Source: Echinarachnius parma
Taxonomy: Eukaryota; Echinodermata; Echinoidea; Clypeasteroida; Echinarachniidae
Assembly (NCBI GenBank): GCA_037951105.1
Contig: JBAMJV010008398.1
Span: 1 to 64,000, forward strand
Length of the DNA stretch: 64,000 nt
Direction of reading: 5' to 3'
Shown here piece by piece: positions 36,701 to 44,928 of the stretch. The translations under genes were made by a program, and so were the position numbers. The number at the start of each line of letters is the position of its first letter. Position 1 is the stretch's first letter. The notes below the pieces were generated by a model. It did no database searches. It was not told the origin of the DNA and worked only from the letters and a program-made list of their open reading frames with translations.

Positions 36701-36907
36701 ACGCGCAAGGGAAAGGCAGCCGCAGTTGCATCTCCTAAAGCACCCACTCCCAAAGTTACCAGGGGAAAGAAGGCTGCACCAAAGGCCAAGACACCAGAGA
36801 AGGTCAAACCCTCGCCCAAGGCAACCAGGGCAAAGGGTAAGGCGTCGACTAAAGCAGCAAAGGCATCTCCAGCACCGACAAGAAGCACAAGATCAAGGAG
36901 GAAATAG
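18705..36907 (+). CDS. MKI67: Ki-67-like proliferation antigen (MKI67 orthologue), nine coding exons
   Basis: Joining 18705-18796, 21463-21541, 21887-22002, 27934-28538, 28850-29040, 30430-30667, 31658-33129, 33426-33947 and 34361-36907 keeps the frame through every GT-AG junction. It gives about 1953 residues. Domains: FHA ~6-96 (FGR 29-31, S45, H48, N72-G73); PP1-docking RVSF 469-472 with FD..LPP.TP..RG at 481-494; LFKTP motifs near 809-821 and 1161-1172; a TFADIVK block ~1055-1061; GSTGHAQSP 1113-1121; the rest is Lys/Pro/Ala/Thr repeats with dense S/T-P-x-K sites. Known: vertebrate Ki-67 coats mitotic chromosomes, binds phosphopartners through FHA and recruits PP1 through RVSF plus the KiR-SLiM. 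RepoMan shares the PP1 motif but lacks FHA, so Ki-67 is the better match. The vertebrate ~122-residue repeats and a clear LR domain are not visible; a basic RGKK-repeat tail stands in. Nuclear/chromosomal role inferred. Confidence 0.9.
19286..19630. mobile_element. Foldback element inside the intron-1 element
   Basis: Sequence from about 19286 ('agtcccccctcatcaaaa', then 'gagcaaaataacttggcag') through 'gtcaagtcatgcatgagtga' is repeated inverted up to about 19625. The two arms are ~165 bp each with little spacer, so the whole unit can fold into one long hairpin. The right arm carries a poly-G run at its tip. No ORF. Confidence 0.75.
19882..19960. repeat. Near-perfect 78-bp palindrome without spacer
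   Basis: 'ccatagaattatgata' through 'aacccgtttat' is followed immediately by its inverse, 'ataaacgggtt' through 'attaattctatgg', with a few mismatches. It could form a long cruciform or be the tip of a small foldback element. Confidence 0.7.
20521..20614. repeat. (AATC)n microsatellite
   Basis: About 23 tandem 'aatc' units with one 'gatc' variant. Confidence 0.95.
21463..21541 (+). CDS. MKI67: MKI67 coding exon 2: FHA core
   Basis: This encodes residues 31-57. ECDIRIQLPNVSREHCRIEV is the FHA core with the conserved S45 and H48 used in phosphothreonine binding, and it aligns without gaps to vertebrate Ki-67. The acceptor is TTTCAG, the donor AAG|GTCAGT. Entry phase 2, exit phase 0. Confidence 0.93.
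21887..22002 (+). CDS. MKI67: MKI67 coding exon 3: end of FHA domain
   Basis: This encodes residues 58-95 and most of codon 96. VNLVNLSTVNPTLLNG includes the N-G pair (72-73) of FHA domains, and TFTIVDRSFR closes the last strand as in vertebrate Ki-67. Exit phase 2. The donor is AG|GTATGC. The preceding intron (21542-21886) holds nothing notable. Confidence 0.92.
23580..24576. mobile_element. TA-target (Tc1/mariner-like) element, 997 bp, inserted in element 2
   Basis: The ends are CCGTTTCTACACCAGTAACG and the inverse CGTTACTGGTGTAGCTACGG, with TA at 23578-23579 and 24577-24578. The terminal motif 'accagtaacggatcac' appears five times (about 23590, 24020, 24355, 24376 and 24555) in both orientations. 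The mirrored arm of element 2 shows the same site without this insert. No ORF of note. Confidence 0.8.
24649..24702 (+). repeat. Poly-T tract of about 54 bases
   Basis: A homopolymer in the right arm of hAT-like element 2; the mirrored position in the left arm has only short A/T runs. The length may be uncertain because of sequencing slippage. Confidence 0.85.
24789..27279. mobile_element. Large foldback element (2.5 kb) with ~1-kb arms, inserted in element 2
   Basis: It starts TAGGAGTGGGCTATA and ends TATAGCCCACTCCTA (last bases diverged internally) with CTAGTAA at 24782-24788 and 27280-27286. The left arm (24789-~25833) is mirrored by the right arm (~26224-27279) at high identity. The ~390-bp centre carries a third copy of the terminus ('aggagtaggctatacgtggg' at ~26177) and a poly-C/A tract. 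Both arms preserve the same ~45-residue open segment (see findings). No transposase is recognised; superfamily open. Confidence 0.8.
27934..28538 (+). CDS. MKI67: MKI67 coding exon 4: Lys/Pro/Ala-rich repeats
   Basis: This encodes residues 96 (part) to 297. After FEYPPGSAYRPAQTPGK it becomes ~14-residue tandem units of the type KAPGSAQKKTTTPA, then SPKATPKSVAAP-type units. It is disordered, strongly basic and rich in S/TP sites. The frame continues past 28538 as intron read-through, but the donor AAAA|GTAGGT joins in phase 1 to the next exon. Confidence 0.85.
28539..28849 (+). other. MKI67 intron 4 of the coding region
   Basis: A 311-bp AT-rich GT-AG intron with no repeat recognised. Confidence 0.8.
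28850..29040 (+). CDS. MKI67: MKI67 coding exon 5: basic linker
   Basis: This encodes residues 298-361. The peptide starts SKTPVKKTPVKIRTPSPKSK and includes PPPAKKRRGSGS, a plausible nuclear localisation signal. Acceptor TTACAG, donor GGAAAG|GTACAT. Entry phase 1, exit phase 0. Confidence 0.85.
29041..30429 (+). other. MKI67 intron 5 of the coding region
   Basis: A 1.4-kb intron containing a TTAA-type MITE of family B (29507-30051). The remainder is AT-rich and featureless. Confidence 0.8.
29507..30051. mobile_element. TTAA-type MITE family B, copy B2 (545 bp)
   Basis: It starts AGTGATACCTGTAAAG and ends CTTTACAGGCATCCCT. TTAA lies at 29503-29506 and 30052-30055. A perfect inner hairpin ('atttgaaaagcgtt' and its inverse) lies near 29865-29893. 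Non-coding. Confidence 0.7.
30430..30667 (+). CDS. MKI67: MKI67 coding exon 6
   Basis: This encodes residues 362-440. MTPFGSPRVPKTTPLKNSIS and QLRRRSAPVKEEEMEG precede ATPKKASPKQTTPK-type repeats. Acceptor TTGTAG; donor GGAG|GTGTGT in phase 1, giving a Gly codon across the junction. Confidence 0.82.
30668..31657 (+). other. MKI67 intron 6 of the coding region with repeat debris
   Basis: It contains a degenerate CAGT.GAACC-type MITE (about 30865-31157). This is interrupted by a small element with ends GGGGGTTGCATAAAGAG and its inverse (about 30988-31132). A minus-strand LINE 3' end follows (31318-31617). Confidence 0.7.
31318..31617 (-). mobile_element. 3' end of a CR1/L2-like LINE
   Basis: On the minus strand, 31590-31435 encodes YGDRAFAHVAPVLWNKLPSD, continuing IRNVQYLETFQRHVKDFFYL to a stop. 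This is the characteristic C-terminal tail of many CR1/L2-group reverse transcriptase ORFs. A 3' UTR with 'gcgccttgagtaag…gcgctatataag' and an (ATT)n tail follow. Only the last ~300 bp are present, as in typical 5'-truncated insertions. Confidence 0.75.
31658..33129 (+). CDS. MKI67: MKI67 coding exon 7: PP1-docking motif and S/TPKK repeats
   Basis: This encodes residues 441-931. AKRKRVSFGPALSPEQFD and KYLPPLTPIKRG (466-494) match the bipartite PP1-binding site of Ki-67 and RepoMan (RVxF plus KiR-SLiM). RVSF is encoded at 31741-31752. Next come ~330 residues of K/A/T/P/S repeats including a 34-residue (102-bp) tandem unit, then SFTGLPELFKTPSP (810-823), resembling the AGFKELFQTP motif of vertebrate Ki-67 repeats. 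Near 855-925, three SP/IP..MK.E(I/L) blocks (TPMKEEIKQAA, SHMKAEILVEA, SPMKQELKKAA) look amphipathic. Exit phase 0. Confidence 0.93.
32141..32450 (+). repeat. In-frame 102-bp minisatellite within MKI67
   Basis: 'caacccccaaagttgccacc' and its variants recur at 32141, 32243 and 32345, exactly 102 bp apart. Each unit encodes 34 residues with about six S/TP sites. A shortened fourth copy follows. This makes the length prone to change between alleles. Confidence 0.85.
33130..33425 (+). other. MKI67 intron 7 of the coding region
   Basis: A 296-bp AT-rich intron (donor GAG|GTATGT, acceptor TTTTCAG) with nothing recognised. Confidence 0.85.
33426..33947 (+). CDS. MKI67: MKI67 coding exon 8: KTPA repeats and conserved TFADIVK block
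   Basis: This encodes residues 932-1105. About 120 residues of KTPAKAATPK-type repeats lead to SSRKPTFADIVKRGGAGKVA and KGSMTVKWAGKAKAIARKVQ (about 1050-1100). The latter corresponds to the KSWADVVKLG region of vertebrate Ki-67. Its conservation amid low-complexity sequence suggests a binding function that I cannot name. Phase 0 at both ends. Confidence 0.88.
33948..34360 (+). other. MKI67 intron 8 of the coding region
   Basis: A 413-bp AT-rich intron with donor AAG|GTGAGA and acceptor TTTACAG. No repeat recognised. Confidence 0.85.
34361..36907 (+). CDS. MKI67: MKI67 last coding exon: LFKTP motifs, TPKK repeats and basic RGKK tail
   Basis: This encodes residues 1106-1953; stop TAG at 36905-36907. 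KAARLGVGSTGHAQSPATIV (1107-1126) matches the STGHANSP segment of vertebrate Ki-67. Then come SFTGVENLFKTPSP (1161-1174) and about six short motifs of the type G(I/V)..L(M/F/I).TPK, e.g. GIARLIETPK and GIRELMKTPK, which look like minimal Ki-67-repeat cores. From ~1390 follow TPKKTPAKSPKA repeats with a 129-bp tandem duplication (about 35263-35520). Then about fourteen ~25-residue units centred on ATRGKKA, ending TRSTRSRRK. The strongly basic tail fits chromosome binding like the vertebrate LR domain, but Leu/Arg pairs are absent. Confidence 0.92.
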   Translation, partial: KAARLGVGSTGHAQSPATIVLKKTLKAKTPLKTKKGRKTPNKKASTKKAQSVADTSFTGVENLFKTPSPAKRTKVTPVSTPDMKTPEGPGEMFVSPLTNSRKKSPASAKKTTPTPKSSTKAGRKSEGLAGIARLIETPKQKTPKQKAVPKTPELSDISRLMKTPKQKAAAKTPVPIGVARLMKTPKQKTELKSPDAAGMSRLFKQGTKTPKAKPSPKYTGIRELMKTPKNVDPYTDFEGIPDLFASPAAVTVNRKTPEKQAGKRKRTETPSAKPAKRARIQETPAKSQASPKKTPAKSPKATPKKTPAKSPVVAPKETPAKSPKATPKKAATPSKTQAAKSPKATPKKTPAKSPVVAPKETPAKSPKATPKKAATPSKTQAAESPKATPKKTPAKSPKATPKKAATPKKTPAKTPKATTKKASKSAEPTEVESIQATPVQTPAKRATRGKKAPAKSPAKKSVKGSKTKSVTIETPKAKQSVEASPSPAKKATRGRKAPAAKPAAKKSARGGKSKAAPSEAVSVEPQQVEASPAKTPVKRATRGKKANPVKSPAKKTTRGKKASPVKAKKEEPEPAVASPVKTPVKRASRSKKAASPVKKQAKTATKQKKAESVPAEATPAKSPAKRATRGKRAASPAKTPAKKVARGKKVEVEQKQPTPAKTPAKRATRGKKAAAAPVKTPAKEPQPVEATPEKSPVKKTTRGKKAASPAPAKKATRGKKAAPKSPVPEVPAVTSKRGTKRAAPEPEPVATPSPKKTRGGRTRAAPKSPKAATPKPTPKVTRKGKAAAVASPKAPTPKVTRGKKAAPKAKTPEKVKPSPKATRAKGKASTKAAKASPAPTRSTRSRRK
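35263..35520 (+). repeat. In-frame 129-bp tandem duplication within MKI67
   Basis: 'ccagtggttgcacctaagg' occurs at 35291 and again at 35420 with near-identical surroundings. This adds 43 residues of TPAKSPKATPKK-type sequence. Confidence 0.85.
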
Positions 36908-39900
36908 TCTGAAATACTCGTCCATGGTTGGTTGGGTGAAACACATCCTCCTATGTTTTGTATGAAATGTAAATAGGTTGTAAATATGTAAACTCTATTT
37001 TTTTTTTTTTACAAAGAATGACAAAAGTTCAAGAATGATTTGCAGTGTGTGTCACATAAAAGATGGTAATCACTGGATGGTTAAGTGGAGGAAAGAGCAC
37101 AGGACATTACAAGTCTCGAAGATAATTTTACTTTTCTACATGATATGCATTTGGTAGCTAGAATTTCACGACAATTCTTGTGGTTAATTTGCTTCAAATA
37201 TTGGATGAATTGAACTATACGTGTATGATGTACAAGTAATAATATTGTGAAGATTTTTTAAACTGCAAATTAATCACCTTTTAAAATTGAATTTCATTTA
37301 TTCACTGTGCGTACGCAATTACGAACATTTTTATTCTTCATGTACATTCTGATTCTTACAGTGTGTATAACTAGTGTATGATAAGTATAATTATACGAGT
37401 TTGAGTGTAGTTTGGTTTAACATTTGGTTTAACAATTGAAATTATTGCACTGAAATCTAATCTAAAGACGAAAAACATGAAACAAAACTCGGTTCCGAAA
37501 TTAAGATATGGAGAACTACCTCAAGCATTAAACAATATGCAGACTTTTCAATGTTTTTTAATACATTTTAGATTGTAGGAAACACTTGTACATATTTGTA
37601 AATATTTATGAAAGTAAGTGTGATGTTATTTTGTACTAGGTTATTTCATGTTCCTGTTGACTTGCCACATTTGCATACATACATGTCCTTTCAATTTTTA
37701 CTTAGGTGAAGGATTGAATTGAAATCTGAACTTATTTTTAATTGAAAAAGTCAAACTTTTATGAATGTAAGTAAATGCTATTATTCCAACTTTTTGGATG
37801 GTGTATGCCGACAGAGAACACTCTACATACAAATATGTGTAATTTGAACAAATGCATACAATTGTAGGCATGTTCATGGCACATGCGCATTTTGATTCCA
37901 AATACTGTAGCTTGTAAGTATCGTTACATTCTGTAAAGGGCAAGTTTATGAAAGCAGAACACCATTTCACATGATAATTTACACCCCATATTTCAAGTCT
38001 TGCTCTTAAGGTGCAGCCACTTTCTCATGATCATGTGTGCTTGTGCAAGAAACGTGACAATATATTGTGAACAAAATAGATGATGGTGAAACGTGACATT
38101 CCGTAGGCAGTCAGAATTGTATTTGTTTCAGTTTGTGAGGTAATATTCTTTATAAAATAATTCAGCCCAATTCAATTTTATTATTTATAAAACACTTTTT
38201 TTTTTTTATGTTAAAATGTTATTATTTTCAGTTAATATACATCTTGTTTTGAACTACGATCAGTTTGTCTACATCTTGTGTGTACATACATGTACGGGAG
38301 GGTTATCGATATAGAAACAGTTTGTACATATTGATTTCATAAGGACGCTTTGTAGATATATGGTCTAGCAAGGTGGTGTTACAGTAACTTGAGTATGGGA
38401 CATTTTCAATCATTTCAAAAAGTTTTGCTTCTTTGTTTTGTTATTTTCCAAAAATTTATTTGCATTCATTTTCCCCTTTCTTTCTTTTTTTTTGTTTTCT
38501 TTCTTTTCTGTTGCTTTTGAATTACTTTGACCATAAATGTTTTAATACGGTTTGTAATTATATCCCCTTTTGAAAAGATGTTCTCTATTCACTTTTATAA
38601 ATGGACGTGTTTGACTTGATTACAAATGTGCAGTGAATATATTCACTAAAAGCTTCTTTTACTATGTTGGCTTTTCTGAAGAGCATTTAGTGATGGCAGC
38701 ATAATTTCTCATTTGCAACCCTCTTCAAAATCATATTTCTCGTACAAGATTTAGATGCATTATCATGCCACATGCAGGTAGAGTGTACGTACCTATATAT
38801 ATGCATTATCCATGTCTTTTGATGAACTGAAATCATTGTATATGTAATTAGAGGTGTGTGTAAACTACATTGCGAAAGGCAGTGTTGAAGATACTATGCA
38901 GTGGTTGTGTGGCCTTTTAATTATCTTTTGTACAGAGTAAAGACGAGTGAAAAGCAAGCAATATACAGTGAGATTTGCTTTTCACGTTGTATATAAATAT
39001 GTACAGGTATAAAAACAGAATACACACATTTGTCAGGGTAAATTCAACTAACCTTTCATTTGTTTACATGATAATATTTCAGTATTGTGGTAAGGCTTGT
39101 TCTAATATTTAATGACAGAAAACTCGTACTCAAATCAAGGTTTTGTGCTTCATATATGGACTCGCTGTATATACTTGTGTATCCCATTCCATTTCAATAT
39201 TTAGCTTACTGGAATGTTTATATCTTCATAATAAGCTTTTTTTCAGGCTCACTAGGTTTACCGAAATATCTCAATCAACATTTCAAAGTATTTTCTTTGC
39301 CTTTTATTTCGCCCTATATTTGTTCATATGTATCATTTTTCTGTTAAAAGATTTCAGTATGGTGAAATGGACCAAGTTTTATGAGACTCGTATGTAATAT
39401 ATATTGTTTTGTATAGCAGAGAACATGTAACACTCTGATAAAATTTATTTGCCGATCTCCAAAATATATATATTCCAAACTTTGGTGTGAATCATAGTAA
39501 TTTTCAGGGGTATGCCTATACTGTACCAGTATCCGTTTTACTGTGCCTAAATATTGTTTTCACAAAGTTTCCTACATTCGATCTGCCATTTTATAACAGA
39601 ATATCTGGTGTTGATTTGGTTTCGTATATATGCCATCGTAACACGTACAGTACAAGCAAATTCTTCATTCCTGTATTAAAAATGTAGGCAGGCTATTTTC
39701 TATCATTAGCTGAAGGGGATTTTTTTTTACTGTAAATATTTAGTTTCTTAGGATTTTTCTCTGTTGTACATGTCTATTGTGTGATTTTGTTGGTTGTAGT
39801 AAAAACTTATTTTGATCCCCTGTACATATTGTTTCCATGCCTTTTTGTTCTTTTTGTTTCAGTGGTACATGTAATGTACATGTTATCTGGTGAGAGGGAG

Positions 39901-40208
39901 AAAGGCGTCAAGTCGAGTTTTTGCTAAATTGAGTTACAGATATAATTTTATAGGTCTGAAGCTTACTTTATATGTGATGAAATTATCAGGCAATAATTAT
40001 GGCTGATTTGTGGAATATTCTTCAAATTAAAAAAAAATGGTTCTTACATGGCTTTCAAACTACATATGAACATGATTATCTTCAAAGTTCAAAAAGTGCC
40101 TTAGCGCCCTTCTCTTTCTCAACCGACGATGTACATATCATTTTATTACTATAGATTTTGCTGTGTGCATTGTGCATTATGAATGTTGCTGGTCGGTTTG
40201 TGTGAGTA
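36908..40208 (+). other. MKI67 3' UTR and downstream AT-rich DNA
   Basis: No gene was recognised. I found no AATAAA between the stop codon and 40208, only ATTAAA variants (about 37528, 39674 and 40026), so the polyadenylation site is open. The long unbroken AT-rich, repeat-poor stretch is compatible with a long 3' UTR. Confidence 0.45.
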
Positions 40209-41578
40209 CAGTGGAACCTCGTTATAACAAGGACATCGGGACCAAGAAAATTACTTTGTTATTTAAGGTAAATGTAAATATACCCAGGGAGCAAACACCC
40301 CTTTTTTTAGGATATCAAACATGGAATGTTATAAAAGGTTGTGCACCAGAAATGTCTTCTAGGACCTGCTAGGATCACAACCTAGGTGCACAACCTCGCG
40401 ATCTAGCTACTGGAAGTCGAGAAAACGCGTATGAACGATTTAACCCCTAATGTACGTAAATAGCGCCTTAATTCCTTAGGGTTCATGAGGGTTTGTCTCT
40501 GCTATTTTCACAATAACACTTAAACGCATAATGATACCATCAAATTGCTTTGGATTCGAGATCTGTAGGGTCTTGTGCATCGTTTGATACCAAATTTGAC
40601 CGCATCATATCTTTATTTAATATGTCACGTGTCATTTTGTGCAACGTGTCTATACAGACAACATAAAATTGCATGTTCAGTTATGTACAAAAACGCATTG
40701 AAATGTTCAGAATATCTAAACGTTACACACTTTTTATTCGGAAGTCTTCAATTGGCATTCCATGTTATTTTGGAAATTTTTAAAAATGATATAACCCCCA
40801 AAAGTAATAAAACAATAGAACACATAACAAATTAAAAACAATAAAATACATAAGAATATGAGTTCTTGATAGTATATCTTTATTATTTGATTTCCTATTA
40901 TAATAGAGGCAAAACATGTTTTATTTCACATCTTGATAAGGAAATGCACATAATGTAGAATATAGAAAATATATATAGACTATGGAATGCAAATGTATAA
41001 TAGGCCTTGATATAGAATATATTACAATATAAACAGTTTAATAAAACGTTTTATTAATCAAAATAAAATGATGCTTATGATAAAATTAAAAAAAGAAGTA
41101 CCAATACTTTTTTCCTGTCAGGCCAGCGGGCCGGTGAGAGTGTCGAGCCCTGGCTTTGTATTTGCCAATGTTAATACTGAATTATTAAGTGAGCAATAAG
41201 CGCAAACTGTTTATCCTATATTTTTAGGTGTAGGGAAAGTTCATGGGTAATAAATACAGTGGCAAAGACAGTATCGCTTACCCCAATTCTCAGTCAAATT
41301 GATAATTTGTTTATCAGGAAGATTAATTTAATTCACATACAAGATAATCAAATCAATCAAAGTAATGGGCATGGAAATAAACAATCGTGATAAAAAATTA
41401 TATTTCCTACCAAAGAAATGTTATATAGTGGCCTACTCTACATCTGTATACATTAAAAATGGTTTAAGCAATGTTATGAATTTTTTATTGTTGTTTTCTG
41501 AGCCATCGTACCCTTTTGGGTTGTACTGGTACATTATTTTTCCACATGTCCACACAATAATACATTTTGCCGTATTAA

Positions 41579-42113
41579 AGGGGTAGTTTAGTTTTGGTAA
41601 GGCTGAACTTTAGTAACCAAACCTGGACAATAACCTTCAAAACTAATAGTAATAACTCCACTATGCTCGAAAAGTATACAAACTTGCAAAATGACTAAGT
41701 AAAAAGCATGTTATCATTCAAAAAGAGCCATTTTGATCACGAGAGGGCGCTTTTTTAAAGGCGTCAGTTTCAACCATTTTCCATAGACAATAATGCATGT
41801 GATGTTTTATTATCAGACTGATTTTATAGAGAGAACATCAACAACTACTTAAATAACACTTTCGAAATTTTTTGAGAAAGTGGAAGCATTTTTTGAATTT
41901 TTTGAAAAAACCGTTAATTATTTGGGCCCCAAATAATTATAAGATCAGATACATTTATTGATATTTCAGCCGTTTGTGGGCCGATTTCGACCAAATAAAG
42001 TTTATTCTGCCATTAAAATTGCATGTTCTCTCAAATTTGACACTCAGTTTTTAATTACCTCACAAAAAAATTGCGATGTGCAGCGCCCTCTCTACCAAAA
42101 CTAAACTTCCCCT
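41579..42113. mobile_element. TTAA-type MITE family A, copy A4 (535 bp)
   Basis: AGGGGTAGTTTAGTTTTGGT and its inverse at the ends, with TTAA at 41575-41578 and 42114-42117. It is inserted inside X1 and has the same length as copy A1. Confidence 0.85.
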
Positions 42114-44329
42114 TTAAGTTGTGTTCATTAGACTAGACGTGCATACATTTCTATCATGAAAGATCCCGTATAATATAAAACTACATATACTGTTTGAATC
42201 CGTGATATTGCTCATTCTTGTTATTGATGGTGGTCACAGCTCCTCTGGAGAAGCATCTCCTTTATTGAGAAAAGATCTTTAAGAGCTTGTATATTGCAGC
42301 TTTTCAAAGATTGAATCCTCGAACTGGTCAGGATGATGGTTTAAACATCTATCGTTACATTAGATGTCTCTTTACTAGGACTCATTAACAATTGCCTTAC
42401 TTGCCAATGAATATCTAGCCATATCTTGTAATAACTAGTTTCACATGGATGTGTAAATTAGGGTGGTGTCTTCCATATTTCAGGTAGATACCCGAGTAAG
42501 AATACTTCATGATACAGACAAATGTAATGATGTCGTCATTGACATTGGTGACAACTCTGTGAGCCACTTAATACCCAAAACCGCAGATAATCAAGAAACC
42601 CGTCTTCAGATTTGTGGATGAAAGACTAGGACTCGGACTTGGAAATTCCCTTCCATTAATTGCTCACTTTGTCAAGTTAAGCGGTTTATTCAAACACTAC
42701 TCTCTCTGAGGAACCTCAGAGTGTTTCCTGTTAGTTGTTAACTTCAAAACATCTATGGTTCAAAAACGAAATGACTGTATGTAGGCCTACTGACACTAGA
42801 CTTATAGACCATTTTGTATCAATCACATCATTGTTACTCTTTAGTGGATGTTGTACTGTACATAAATGTACATTACTGTATGCTGTTTAGTTTTAGAGGG
42901 ATATAATTCAGCAAAAGTCTTAAGTAGTATAAATCAACAAATCCAACATTATAGTCTAGTGTATTTCTGATTTGTGAAAATACAAATATAATATTTTCTA
43001 TGGGCATCTGACAAGAACTGATTTCCTTATGTGATATGTCACCCGAGGATGTTGGTTGAAATTGTCACTTTGTAGTTTTTCCCCTCTTTTAGGATATTCA
43101 TCAGGCTAGCCTTGATAACAATACTAACCCCCTTCCTTTAGTACAATGAGGGAATATAAGTGTACTTCTTGGTCTTTCCTCTTCTTATGAATGGTAGTTG
43201 TTGAGCTTTACGAGAATGTCATCTAATCAGTGAAAAAAAGACTCATCCCAAGGATATGTCAGCTTTCATACCCTGTTATTTTGACTTTTTATTTCCAAAC
43301 GATGTCGATATACACCCTCGTATCCCTAACCCGTATTAAGATATTGAGTGCCAATCGCAACCAAATTGTATGCAGCTTTGTAATGTAAAATGCGACAATG
43401 CATAGAAAATCAAATATGGTTTATAATCATTGTAAACATGACTGAATTTATGGTTATTTTATGTATCTTTCTAGACCTGAAAATATTTACAAAGGCCTGA
43501 AATAATTATATACTATCAAGGTTTTGCTTGTAATAAATAGCTATCATCGGAAAATAACACAATATATTTCACGTTCGCTGACGTGGTGTGTAATATTAGA
43601 AGGACACATGCCTTCTAATGAGGTCCCGAGTTTAGAACCAGAGAGTGCTCGATCGAAGGATGAAATGTGATTCTTTAGCACTGTATTCACATACAATGTG
43701 CTAGGCTGGAAGACTCCCCAGGGAGTGGAAATGTGTACTTTGTGTGCTGGATCGATTACAGTATGTATCCAATGACTGGGAGTAAAAATAGTGATGCGCC
43801 GCGAGCGTCAAATAGACATAACGTTCGCTATATATAGCAGCCACCTCATTGTCATTATAGTTGTTACAACTATTATTCTTATGTATTTCTTTGTTTCAAA
43901 TTCTTTTGTTTTGTATTGTTTTGTAATTCTGTTTTTCCAGTGTATTGTGATTTAATCATATTAAATGCCATCTAGCATTTATTATATGGTTTTACAGATA
44001 TACAAATGTGTCATTCTATAATCTGAAATATTTCCATGAGTTTTTGTCCATAAGAGTATGTGAAATTTCATTTTCTATGTCTGACACGTGACATATAAAT
44101 ACATGTGACATAAAAACCAAAGATATAAAAAGGCCAAATTTTGTATTACAATATGCACACATATCTATGGAAGACATATCCGAAGAAACGTGGTGATAGC
44201 AGCATGCGTGTGGGTGTAATCGTGAAAATAGCAGAGGAGAACATTCATGAACCCTAAGGATTTAAGGCGATTTTAACGTACAGTAGGGGTAAAATCCTTC
44301 ATATGTGATCTGTGGACTTCCAGTAGCTA

Positions 44330-44928
44330 CGAGGGGCGTTCAATAAGTTCATAGCCCAACCTTGAAGGAGTCAAGGTGCAACATCGATTAATATATACAG
44401 GTGTTCTTTCATCCATATAATACTGATGTACAGCCAAGAGCTTTTCGGCATTTTTCCTGAGGGCCTCAAGGGCCTCCTTGAAGATGTCTCTTAAATACCT
44501 CTCAAAAACCTACATATTGGCAGATTTTGTCCCATTATCCTCCTGAAAGTCACAATCTTGGGATTGTTTCTTCATATGTCAGAAGAGATCTAACGATACC
44601 AGGTTTGGGGGATAAGGAGTAATCATCAACAAACCAATCCCGCAGTTATTAGCTTTTCAAAAGTCACCTGGCTCTTGTGAGCAGGCACATTGTCCTCGAG
44701 CAGCACATGTCTCTCATCAACTTGCATTGCTTCATTTTCCAACATTTTCCAAGTGACTTTGAATGAACATTGCATCAATAAAAGCCTGTCTAGATCAGAA
44801 ACAGAATACAACTGACCTGGCTTTGCGCCACTGACCATGTGAAGGATGCAACATTGCATACACAACATTAGGTAACCCAACTTCCTGCTCCTTCATGGTT
44901 GGGCTATGAACTTATTGAACGCCCCTCG
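44330..44928 (-). mobile_element. Mariner element remnant (599 bp) in the right arm of X1
   Basis: Ends CGAGGGGCGTTCAATAAGTT and the exact inverse AACTTATTGAACGCCCCTCG, with TA at 44328-44329 and 44929-44930. On the minus strand (44880-~44390) it encodes the C-terminal half of a mariner transposase: LLEDNVPAHKS (the second catalytic Asp region), then a frame-broken LITPYPPNLVSLDLF (the PPYSPDLAP motif). The N-terminal helix-turn-helix half and first Asp are deleted. In sister element X2 the same position (50597-50610, 'agctagttcgc') is uninterrupted. Confidence 0.9.

Noticed and set aside
18705-36907. Assigning the host gene as RepoMan (CDCA2) or histone H1
   Set aside because: RepoMan shares the PP1-binding motif but lacks the N-terminal FHA domain seen here; histone H1 would need a winged-helix globular domain, which is absent.
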